Made by a program: the position numbers and the translations under genes | The notes under the pieces: model-generated | What the model saw: only the letters and a program-made list of their open reading frames with translations | Database searches by the model: none | Told to the model about the DNA's origin: nothing | In this document: piece by piece, positions 1 to 5,517 of the stretch | How positions within the stretch are numbered: the stretch's first letter is position 1 | Layout of the letters: each line of letters starts with the position of its first letter | From: Alphaproteobacteria bacterium | GTDB lineage: Bacteria > Pseudomonadota > Alphaproteobacteria > Micropepsales > Micropepsaceae | DNA length: 5,517 nt | Direction of reading: 5' to 3' | Assembly (NCBI GenBank): GCA_028869725.1 | Contig: JAGWRJ010000222.1 | Span: forward strand, 1 to 5,517

Positions 1-1
1 G

Positions 2-538
2 CTAAGGCGCGAAGCGACTGTCAGCCTGCCTGCAATGGGACAAGGCGAGGAAATCCTGCAGGATTATCGATCCCTGCGCCTGTCTCTGAAAGCACACCCT
101 CTGACGCTGCTGCGCCCGCATATGCCGAAGAGCATCCTGCCTCATACCAGGCTTGCGCAGATGCGCGATGGCCAGTTCGCCGCCGTTGCAGGCCTGGTTC
201 TGGTGCGCCAGCGTCCGGGCACGGCCAAGGGCGTGATCTTCCTTACTCTCGAAGACGAAACCGGAAGCACCAATATCGTGGTGTGGGCCCATGTGTTTGA
301 GCGCTATCGCCGCGTAGTTCTGGGAGCACGACTGCTCGAAGTACGTGGACGCGTGCAGCGTCAGGGTTTGGTCCTTCATATCGTCGCCGACCATATGGTC
401 GATCTTTCCGGAGAGCTGAACACCCTTTACGACGACCCTCTGCATCCATCGCGATCGAACAGCACCGGCACCTCCGCAGGGCTTCACCGTCACCCACGCA
501 ATGTCGAGGTCATTCCCAAAAGTCGAGACTTCCGCTGA
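2..538 (+). CDS. dnaE2: Error-prone DNA polymerase DnaE2 (ImuC), C-terminal part, 5' end outside window
   Basis: This is the C-terminal 178 residues of DnaE2/ImuC, the alternative C-family polymerase alpha subunit used with ImuA and ImuB for SOS-induced translesion synthesis. The frame is open from base 2, so the ATG at 35 is internal and not the start. Recognisable family signatures, in order: the segment DYRSLRLSLKAHPL (fragment residues about 21-34), which precedes the OB fold; the OB-fold region at about 60-136 with VLVRQRPGTAKGVIFLTLED, then VVW and FERYRRVVLGARLLEVRGRVQR; and the terminal RHPRNVEVIPKSRDF, a hallmark DnaE2 ending, followed by TGA. The last residue is Arg. No frameshift or stop interrupts the visible part. 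In many proteobacteria the gene ends a LexA-controlled imuA-imuB-dnaE2 cassette (family knowledge); the promoter and partners would lie left of the window and cannot be seen. Identity as DnaE2 rather than replicative DnaE1 rests on the C-terminal signature and is nearly certain. Confidence 0.93.
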   Translation, partial: LRREATVSLPAMGQGEEILQDYRSLRLSLKAHPLTLLRPHMPKSILPHTRLAQMRDGQFAAVAGLVLVRQRPGTAKGVIFLTLEDETGSTNIVVWAHVFERYRRVVLGARLLEVRGRVQRQGLVLHIVADHMVDLSGELNTLYDDPLHPSRSNSTGTSAGLHRHPRNVEVIPKSRDFR

Positions 539-558
539 GGCGATCCACCGCCGAAAGC

Positions 559-572
559 CGCGTGGCCACGCG
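559..572. repeat. 14-bp perfect palindrome CGCGTGGCCACGCG
   Basis: CGCGTGGCCACGCG is self-complementary over all 14 bases and begins 20 bases after the dnaE2 stop. As RNA it could form a 5-bp stem with a GGCC loop, but no T tract follows on either strand, so it is a poor intrinsic terminator. It could be a protein-binding site or chance in GC-rich DNA. Confidence 0.35.
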
Positions 573-644
573 ATTTCCGACCAGGCGAACCAGCCACTTT
601 AGACGACAAGTGAAGCCTGACTGCCCCAGATAATTTTTGCGAAA

Positions 645-675
645 ACGGTGCCAGGCAGAACCTGCCTGGCACCGT
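645..675 (-). terminator. Hairpin, likely terminator of the M16 peptidase gene; REP-like sequence
   Basis: ACGGTGCCAGGCAG at 645-658 and its exact reverse complement at 662-675 form a 14-bp perfect stem around a 3-nt loop. Read on the minus strand, the stem lies about 36 bases past the peptidase stop codon. It is followed directly by TTTTCGCAAAAATT, counting the last T of the stem, so a short T run fits a Rho-independent terminator. On the plus strand, after dnaE2, the stem is followed by CTCTGCG with no T run, so it would be weak in that direction. The GGTGCCAGGC core flanked by GCGAAAAC also resembles dispersed REP-type palindromes I recall from proteobacterial intergenic regions. The two readings are compatible. 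The hairpin itself is certain; the role is inferred. Confidence 0.7.
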
Positions 676-710
676 CTCTGCGTGCTGCAAACCAGTGCAC
701 GGCAAGCAAC

Positions 711-3401
711 TTATTTGGGCGATGGCCCCTCGCTCACCCGGATCATGTCAGCGGGACGCACCCATTTGCGGAAAGCCGCCTGCACATCCTGAGCGCTGAT
801 GGCAAGATAGCGTCGCGCCGCAATCGTTGGCTCGTCCAACGGAAGATCCATATCGTGCAGATGGATGAACTCCTGCGCGATTCCGCCAAAGCTCGCCTCG
901 TTCAACGGAATCTGGCGCAGGAGCAGCGCCTTGGCCTGCAAAAGCTCCCCGGCCGAGGGAGGCGCAGTCAGCATGGACTTGAGATCAGTGGTCGCGATCA
1001 AGCTTGCCTTCGAGACGTTCTGCGGATCGCTGGCGTAAGCGATGAGATAAATACTCCGCGTCTTGCCGGACACAAGCTCCGAATTCACGCTGTAGACGAG
1101 CCCGGCATTCTTGCGCAGATCGATACTGAGGCGCGTGGAGTAAAATCCTCCGCCAAGCACGGCATTGCCCAGGTTGAGCGCATAATAGTCCGGATCGGAT
1201 CGTGTCAGACCGACAGTCTCGGCCATGACAACCCTGTCCTGCACGCGCGCAGGATCCGGCACGGCAATGCGCGTGGGACGATTTGGCGGCACTTTGGGCA
1301 GTTCCGTCTGCGGTTTGGGCCCATGCGCTTGCCAGCCTCCAAAATAACGCTCGATGACCTTGCGCGCTTCAACCGGCGTAATCGGCCCCATCACAACAAT
1401 GGTAGTAAGATCAGGACGAAATACCGTGTGGTAGTAACCCTTCACGTCATTCATGGTGAGCGACAACACCGTCTTCGGCGTCGCCTGTCTTAGGGTGGGG
1501 TCGCTAGGTGGGAACAGAGCCTTGCGGATCGCCACATCCGTGAGATAGTCCGGTGCATGTTCGCGCTGGGCTAGGACCTGAGCCGTTTCCTCCTTCAGGA
1601 TGTTGAGCATCACCGGTGGCAATGCAGGCTCAAGCTCGTTCTGGGCAAGGAGCGCAACGCCGCGGCGAAATTTCTTCACCGGTACATTCAGCCCGAAATC
1701 CGAACCCGCGCTTTCGGTGGCGCCGATGGCGTCGAGCGCAGCCTGGAACTGCAGGCGGTTCATGCTCGTGGTGCCAAAGTCGAAAAGCTGGTCGAGAATG
1801 CCACCCACACCCTGCTTGTCCGCCGGCGCCTCCGTCTGCTGGCGGTTCTTGACATGGCCATAGACGCTGATCGTATCGCTGACATACTCAGGCTGAACGA
1901 TGAGAGTAAGGCCGTTCGGCAACATCGATACCGAAGGTGCAAGTGTGGAATGCGGCACATGCAGCTTGGCCAGGGCGGATTTTGCCCACGACGGTAGCGA
2001 TGGCGCCTTTTCCTTCGGCAGCACTATCGCTTCCTGGCCACCGAATCCTCCCGACACAACCGGCGCACCTGCGCCGCGCGGCTTAGTCACAAGCGTGATG
2101 GTATGGGAAAGGTCAAGATATTTGCGCGCGACGCGATCGACATCGGCGACGGTCACCTTCTCGATACGCTTCAGATCTGCATCCGGAGACGGCAGATGAT
2201 AGACGGTCAACGCTTCGGACCATAGAGAAGCAAGTCCTTCGATGGACTGCTTCTGTACCCCGGCCTGAGTCTTCTCCTGCAGCTTCGCCGCAGCAACGAG
2301 GTCCGGTGGTACGCCATGCTCGCGGATATCCTTCAGGACTTTCAGTATCTGCTGCTTGACCGCGGCCGCATTGGCGCTCGCGGGATAGGATGCGGCGGCA
2401 TAGGCGAGGCTCGCCTTGGGAAGCGCACTGAGTTCAAAATCCGTCTGTAGCGCCTTGCCTTCGGGAACCATCGCATAGAGTGCACCCCGGCGGCTCGACA
2501 GCACATCTGCCAGAACTTCGAGAGCCGGGAAATCCGGGCTCGATGGTCCAGGCATGCGCATGGCGATGACGGTGGATGCCGTTGGCTGATCGGTTGGCAT
2601 GGTCAGCGTCACCGGCTTGATCGGCTGCGGATGGTAAGCAGGGCGCGGCGGCAGACTCTTGGCAGGAACTCCCGAATAGAGTCTACGTATCTCAGCGAGC
2701 GTACGCGCGGGATCGAGATCGCCTACGATCACCAGAACCGCGTTGTTCGGCGCATACCAGCGCTCGTAGAAGCGATGCAGCATCGCTGCGGTAGTCTTGT
2801 CGAAAGAGGGACGCGTACCCAGTGCATCATGCGCATAGGGCGTTCCCGCGAACATCGCAGCTCGCAGCTTCGTATAAAGTACATATTCCGGACTCGACAT
2901 ATCACGTGCCACCTCCTGCTCGATGGCGCCGCGTTCCTTGGCCCAGTCTTTGGCACTATCATTCACGCCCTGCATGCGAATGGCGCCAATGCGCAGCGCC
3001 ACATCGATATCGTCGGCGGGAACGGTGAAGAGATACTGGGTTACGCTTTCCTGCGTATCCGCATTGAAATCTCCCCCCATCATGCCACCGATCTCAGCAA
3101 GCTGGGCGGCTGAAAGACCCGGGCTGCCGCGGAACATCATGTGCTCCTGGGCGTGGGCCATCCCCGGAAAGCCCTCGGGGGCCTCGTCCGAACCGACGAG
3201 ATAGTTGATCGAGGTCGAAACAACTGGCGCCATCGTATCGCGGACAATCACGACCTTGAGGCCGTTCTTCAGGGTAGCGCGGAGCACGCTCTGCGTTCCG
3301 CCATCCGCCCAGGCAGACGGGCAGGCCACGAGACCTGCGGCAACAGCAACGGCAACCCCGGCCCATAAGGTCCGGACAACACGGGAAATGGAAACGCGCA
3401 T
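711..3401 (-). CDS. Exported M16 family zinc metallopeptidase, two-module (pitrilysin/insulinase-like)
   Basis: A complete 896-residue M16 (inverzincin) peptidase, which degrades peptides in a clamshell chamber. The N-terminal half carries the zinc site: inverted motif HAQEH at residues 83-87 (His83 and His87 ligands, Glu86 general base) and, in KERGAIEQEVARD, Glu156 and the third ligand Glu163, at the spacing seen in pitrilysin. The second half (about 490-890) repeats the fold but has GILDQLF where the zinc motif should be, so it is catalytically empty. It keeps the substrate-binding Arg757...Tyr770 pair in FYSTRLSIDLRKNAGLVYS. The start is the ATG at 3401: it has AGGA (3409-3412) seven bases upstream and opens a signal peptide with Arg2, Arg7 and Arg10, a hydrophobic stretch at 11-26, and AWA at 30-32 for signal peptidase I. 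LVAC at 24-27 also fits a lipobox, so a lipoprotein is possible. An in-frame ATG at 3527 would add 42 residues ahead of the signal and is unlikely. It ends in TAA. Function should be periplasmic or envelope protein turnover; the exact substrate is unknown. Confidence 0.95.
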   Translation of the reverse strand: MRVSISRVVRTLWAGVAVAVAAGLVACPSAWADGGTQSVLRATLKNGLKVVIVRDTMAPVVSTSINYLVGSDEAPEGFPGMAHAQEHMMFRGSPGLSAAQLAEIGGMMGGDFNADTQESVTQYLFTVPADDIDVALRIGAIRMQGVNDSAKDWAKERGAIEQEVARDMSSPEYVLYTKLRAAMFAGTPYAHDALGTRPSFDKTTAAMLHRFYERWYAPNNAVLVIVGDLDPARTLAEIRRLYSGVPAKSLPPRPAYHPQPIKPVTLTMPTDQPTASTVIAMRMPGPSSPDFPALEVLADVLSSRRGALYAMVPEGKALQTDFELSALPKASLAYAAASYPASANAAAVKQQILKVLKDIREHGVPPDLVAAAKLQEKTQAGVQKQSIEGLASLWSEALTVYHLPSPDADLKRIEKVTVADVDRVARKYLDLSHTITLVTKPRGAGAPVVSGGFGGQEAIVLPKEKAPSLPSWAKSALAKLHVPHSTLAPSVSMLPNGLTLIVQPEYVSDTISVYGHVKNRQQTEAPADKQGVGGILDQLFDFGTTSMNRLQFQAALDAIGATESAGSDFGLNVPVKKFRRGVALLAQNELEPALPPVMLNILKEETAQVLAQREHAPDYLTDVAIRKALFPPSDPTLRQATPKTVLSLTMNDVKGYYHTVFRPDLTTIVVMGPITPVEARKVIERYFGGWQAHGPKPQTELPKVPPNRPTRIAVPDPARVQDRVVMAETVGLTRSDPDYYALNLGNAVLGGGFYSTRLSIDLRKNAGLVYSVNSELVSGKTRSIYLIAYASDPQNVSKASLIATTDLKSMLTAPPSAGELLQAKALLLRQIPLNEASFGGIAQEFIHLHDMDLPLDEPTIAARRYLAISAQDVQAAFRKWVRPADMIRVSEGPSPK

Positions 3402-3408
3402 GAAAAAA

Positions 3409-3412
3409 TCCT
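3409..3412 (-). promoter_or_regulatory. Ribosome binding site of the M16 peptidase
   Basis: On the minus strand AGGA is followed by seven bases (TTTTTTC) and then the ATG at 3401. This spacing is close to optimal. It supports the signal-peptide start over the farther ATG at 3527, where no comparable purine-rich site was picked out. Confidence 0.65.
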
Positions 3413-3443
3413 GATTGGCGGCTGGAAGACAAATCCTCGTCTT

Positions 3444-3476
3444 TATCGGCGCCCTGTGAAAATTAAAACGCCGATA
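3444..3476. promoter_or_regulatory. 8-bp inverted repeat upstream of the M16 peptidase, possible operator
   Basis: TATCGGCG at 3444-3451 and CGCCGATA at 3469-3476 are exact inverted copies separated by a 17-base AT-rich spacer. The element lies 43-75 bases upstream of the peptidase ATG. On the minus strand GATAAA overlaps the proximal arm and could be a weak -10, though no good -35 is visible. A dimeric regulator binding here would overlap the promoter region. This is inference from symmetry and position; the repeat is short enough to arise by chance. Confidence 0.35.
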
Positions 3477-3653
3477 GATAGGCGAAGAGGGCCGGGTTCT
3501 AGGCCCGCGATGACCGAGAAGCTTCATCCTACTTCATAGCAGGCACAAGAGAGGTTGAGGAGGCCTGGGTGCGGGAGGTCCAGAGAGTGGCGCAGATCTG
3601 CCATCTCTGGTCACACAGACACGAACACTGATCTGAAGTGCCCAGAATCTTCG

Positions 3654-3659
3654 TATAAT
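3654..3659 (+). promoter_or_regulatory. Consensus -10 box TATAAT, candidate promoter for the Rieske gene
   Basis: TATAAT matches the sigma-70 -10 consensus exactly, which stands out in GC-rich DNA. It would place the transcription start near 3666, about 110 bases before the oxygenase ATG. No convincing -35 lies at the right distance: CTGAAG at 3633-3638 is a poor match with a 15-base spacer. The promoter may therefore be weak, activator-dependent, or not real. Confidence 0.4.
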
Positions 3660-3775
3660 TCACCAATGCGCCAAGAGCTGCGGCGCCTGACCGGGCTCAG
3701 TCTGGCGTCAGCCTGGCTTCTCACCGCAGATGCAAGCGCGGACGGACAAAGCGGATCTGCGTACAGGGTAAAACC

Positions 3776-4759
3776 ATGTTTCAGGGGTTTGCGGGGGTCT
3801 GGACCCCTCTTCTTCCGGCCCGACAGGTGCGGCATGTGGCAGTACCTGTTTATCTGGCGGGCGAGCGTATCGTGCTGTTCCGGGACCGGGAGGGACAGAT
3901 CGGGGCGTTGATCGATCGCTGCCCGCACCGGGGTGCAGCGCTGTCACTGGGCCGACTGACCTCCGAAGGGCAGATCGAATGCCCATTTCACGGGTGGCAG
4001 TTCGACCGGATGGGTAACAATTGGCATGTACCCCTCAATCCTGATGCCAGGCGCGCTACGCTGGCGGCACAAGCGCTTGCGGTTCGCGTGATTGGCGATC
4101 TTGTCTGGGTATTTACGGCAACTGCCTCGCCCTCTCCCGACGAGCCCATGGTGCCGGAAGGCCTCCGTGACCCGGGGCTTGCCCGCACCTATGTGCAGCG
4201 AACCTGGCGTTGTCACTGGACGCGGGCAATGGAAAACATGCTCGATAGTCCTCACCTGCCCTTCGTGCACCGCCGTTCCATCGGCAAGACCCTGCGACAG
4301 CGGATGACGTCACGGTCAAAAATGGAGGTTACCTGGCAAGACACGCCCTTCGGCGGGCGCGCACGGGCGTTGATGGACGGGCAGGACGGTGGCGCCTTCC
4401 TCGAATTTTACAAGCCCAATATCATGGCGCTGCATATTCCCCTGCCAGATCGGCATCTACGCATTCACGCGCTGGTCATTCCGGAGCAAAAGGATCGTAC
4501 ACGGATTATCATCTGCCAGTCCCGGGATTTTGTGCGCGCCCGTCTGCTCAATCCGATTTTTTCCTGGATGAACCGGCGGATCGCCGATGAAGACAAGGAG
4601 GTTGTGGAGTCGGCGGGTACGGCTGAAATTCCACCTGCAGCGCTGGAAAAGTCGGTTGCGACAGACCGTGCGACGCTTCAGTTCCGAAAATACTATTATG
4701 AGGTCCTGCGAGAGAGCGGTTCAGTCTCCGCCGCCGGGCCCAACAGCGTTGAGCTGTAG
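3776..4759 (+). CDS. Rieske [2Fe-2S] non-heme iron oxygenase, alpha subunit (vanillate demethylase-like)
   Basis: A complete 327-residue Rieske oxygenase component. Such enzymes take electrons from a separate reductase or ferredoxin and use O2 to hydroxylate or demethylate a small, often aromatic, substrate in the cytoplasm. The N-terminal Rieske domain (about 8-115) has the cluster ligands Cys49-x-His51 and Cys69-x2-His72, in DRCPHRGAALS and CPFHGW, with the usual 17-residue gap. The catalytic domain shows ENMLDSPHLPFVH: Asp157 relays electrons between centres, and His160 and His165 bind mononuclear iron. The third iron ligand is probably Asp273 in EDKEVVES, by analogy with short single-component-type oxygenases such as dicamba monooxygenase and VanA, which it also matches in length. 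The start at 3776 has a partial site, CAGGG, seven bases upstream; the Rieske domain begins at once, with no signal peptide in this frame. The 3' end overlaps the convergent WYL-like gene by 39 bases. No reductase or ferredoxin is adjacent. The substrate cannot be deduced. Confidence 0.93.
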   Translation: MFQGFAGVWTPLLPARQVRHVAVPVYLAGERIVLFRDREGQIGALIDRCPHRGAALSLGRLTSEGQIECPFHGWQFDRMGNNWHVPLNPDARRATLAAQALAVRVIGDLVWVFTATASPSPDEPMVPEGLRDPGLARTYVQRTWRCHWTRAMENMLDSPHLPFVHRRSIGKTLRQRMTSRSKMEVTWQDTPFGGRARALMDGQDGGAFLEFYKPNIMALHIPLPDRHLRIHALVIPEQKDRTRIIICQSRDFVRARLLNPIFSWMNRRIADEDKEVVESAGTAEIPPAALEKSVATDRATLQFRKYYYEVLRESGSVSAAGPNSVEL

Positions 4760-5149
4760 ATCCGCCGGCAGCTGCAGCCGCTCCCGTACGAAGTCTTGCC
4801 GATCTATCGCCATGCCATCCAGGCTTTCGAAGCCGATGACCCGATCCAGGCGGAAGGTGTGGGGCCTGCTCGCCAACTCGTAATGCCCAAGCAGGTACAA
4901 GCGACCGCTACGATGGCGTAGCGTCTTTGAAATCCGCACCCGACGACGTGTTCTGAACGCCTGCGCGTCGCGATATACCATCACGATATCCACGGCCGGC
5001 GCGTATGTTCGCACCGGACTAAGGGCACGACGGACCTTTGCCGCGGGGGCTGACGACGTACGCGGGGTTCGTACAAGGAACGACAGACCGACGAATACGG
5101 TCGCAAACATCCCCATGAATGTCAGTAATTCGGCAGTGATATTGTTCAC
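4721..5149 (-). CDS. Membrane-anchored WYL-like domain protein, no HTH
   Basis: A predicted 142-residue protein. Residues about 5-26 (TAELLTFMGMFATVFVGLSF and on) form one hydrophobic helix followed by Arg27 and Arg30, fitting an N-terminal membrane anchor with the rest cytoplasmic. A Ser/Pro/Ala-rich linker (about 28-50) leads to a compact domain at 53-125 with the WYL pattern: strand IVMVYRDA, Arg-rich RTRRRVRI, LYLLGHYEL where LYL (84-86) stands for Trp-Tyr-Leu, and HTFRLDRVIGFESLDG, matching the family's R-x-F-R-x-D-R-I signature. WYL domains bind ligands or nucleic acid and usually follow a helix-turn-helix; none is present here. The start is GTG at 5149, with GGGGTGA (5153-5159) three bases upstream; starting at internal Met12 would cut off half of the membrane helix. 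The gene ends in TGA inside the oxygenase gene, 39 bases tail to tail. The WYL assignment is by motif resemblance and is fairly sure; the function is unknown. Confidence 0.72.
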   Translation of the reverse strand: MNNITAELLTFMGMFATVFVGLSFLVRTPRTSSAPAAKVRRALSPVRTYAPAVDIVMVYRDAQAFRTRRRVRISKTLRHRSGRLYLLGHYELASRPHTFRLDRVIGFESLDGMAIDRQDFVRERLQLPADLQLNAVGPGGGD

Positions 5150-5517
5150 AAGTCACCCCGCGTTCGGCGACCCGACAGGATGAGCCGAGGCTAGCTGCGG
5201 TTGCCTTGCCCACCAAGACGCGAAAACGGACAAGGTTAAGGATATCTGCCCATAAGTCGCTCCGATCAGCGGTGGTCAAGATTCGCCGGCGCGATCGGCG
5301 CTCCCGAGCTTCATGAAGCAGCTGGTCGCAGATCCTCACGCCACGGGTGGGGTACTGATATCCGAACCTTTGGCGACGCAGCCAGTTCGCGTTCATCCGG
5401 CCGCTCGAGGCTGCGAACCTAATCGGTTGCTGCCGGAACTCCCGCGAACATGCCAAGCTGGAGCCAGCCGGGGAAGGCTCTGCACAAAGCAGCTGGACCA
5501 TGCAGCTCGATGCGACC
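5150..5517. other. Right-end region without a supportable gene
   Basis: These 368 bases hold no gene I can recognise. On the minus strand a frame is open from the right edge through 5019, but its product is very rich in Arg, Cys and Ser, has no known motif, and runs into the WYL-like gene in another frame past that gene's good ribosome binding site. On the plus strand a frame is open from about 5252 to the window end, with ATG at 5313, again without motif or ribosome binding site. Either could be a decayed gene or chance in GC-rich DNA. It presumably contains the promoter of the WYL-like gene, but no clear -35/-10 pair is visible. No tRNA or insertion-sequence end was seen. Confidence 0.5.
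5153..5159 (-). promoter_or_regulatory. Ribosome binding site deciding the GTG start of the WYL-like gene
   Basis: On the minus strand GGGGTGA closely matches the anti-Shine-Dalgarno complement and sits three bases before GTG at 5149. The spacing is short but acceptable for a GGTGA-type alignment, and it favours the GTG over downstream ATG codons. Confidence 0.55.

Larger units (their letters stand above)
3402..3775. other. Divergent intergenic region between peptidase and Rieske oxygenase
   Basis: This 374-base stretch separates two divergently transcribed genes and should hold both promoters. Seen in it: the peptidase ribosome binding site, an inverted repeat at 3444-3476, a small GGGCC/GGCCC hairpin at 3489-3506, and TATAAT at 3654-3659 on the plus strand. 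From 3666 a plus-strand reading frame encodes a signal-peptide-like N terminus before it runs into the oxygenase gene in another frame; it is described as a finding. No RNA gene or mobile-element end is recognisable. Confidence 0.6.

Noticed and set aside
2..493. 163-residue minus-strand open frame opposite dnaE2
   Set aside because: It is antisense to a clear DnaE2 C terminus and its Cys/His/Gln-rich product has no recognisable motif.
648..1493. 281-residue plus-strand open frame opposite the peptidase gene
   Set aside because: It lies wholly within the well-supported M16 gene on the other strand, starts with GTG inside the hairpin, and shows no domain. It is a typical antisense shadow in GC-rich DNA.
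3402..3527. 42-residue N-terminal extension of the peptidase from the ATG at 3527
   Set aside because: It would bury the signal peptide inside the protein, is rich in Arg and Pro, and lacks the good AGGA site seen before the ATG at 3401.
5230..5277. Possible sigma-70 promoter for the WYL-like gene, with minus-strand TTGACC as the -35
   Set aside because: At 16-18 base spacing the -10 candidates (CTTATG, TTATGG) match the consensus very poorly. The better TATCCT lies 29 bases away.
5019..5501. 160-residue minus-strand open frame as a gene overlapping the WYL-like gene
   Set aside because: It has no motif, has an Arg/Cys-rich composition, and overlaps in another frame a gene that has its own ribosome binding site and domain pattern. 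It is kept only as a note on the unexplained region.
5470..5517. Plus-strand peptide resembling the IS66 TnpB segment AMQLDP near the right edge
   Set aside because: The match is only a few residues in a frame with no further transposase similarity, so it is most likely chance.

Overview
The window looks like a chromosomal segment of a moderately GC-rich proteobacterium. The evidence is a dnaE2 (imuC) 3' end, a large exported M16 peptidase, a short vanillate-demethylase-type Rieske oxygenase and GC-rich codon use. A gammaproteobacterium of the Xanthomonadales type, or an acetic-acid-type alphaproteobacterium, would fit. That placement comes from general resemblance and is not firm. No phage, plasmid, CRISPR, tRNA or rRNA signature is visible.

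Layout. (1) 2-538 (+): the last 178 codons of an error-prone DNA polymerase DnaE2, cut by the window edge. (2) 539-710: a convergent intergenic stretch with a 14-bp perfect palindrome and, at 645-675, a 14-bp perfect stem with a 3-nt loop. The stem sits where the transcript of the next gene should end; its sequence also looks like a dispersed REP-type element. (3) 711-3401 (-): a complete two-module M16 metallopeptidase, 896 aa, with an export signal. (4) 3402-3775: a divergent intergenic region with the peptidase ribosome binding site, an inverted repeat upstream of the peptidase, and a TATAAT box upstream of the oxygenase. (5) 3776-4759 (+): a complete 327-aa Rieske non-heme iron oxygenase. 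(6) 4721-5149 (-): a small WYL-like domain protein with an N-terminal membrane anchor; its 3' end overlaps the oxygenase 3' end tail to tail by 39 bp. (7) 5150-5517: about 370 bases with no gene that can be supported.

The genes do not form an obvious operon: strands run +, -, +, -, so each is probably transcribed alone. The dnaE2 gene belongs to SOS mutagenesis, the peptidase to envelope proteolysis, and the oxygenase to oxidation of an unknown small molecule. No ferredoxin or reductase for the oxygenase is present here. The most interesting points are the membrane-anchored WYL-like protein with no visible DNA-binding domain, its antisense overlap with the oxygenase, and a signal-peptide-like reading frame just upstream of and overlapping the oxygenase start. 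No convincing new multi-gene system is visible.
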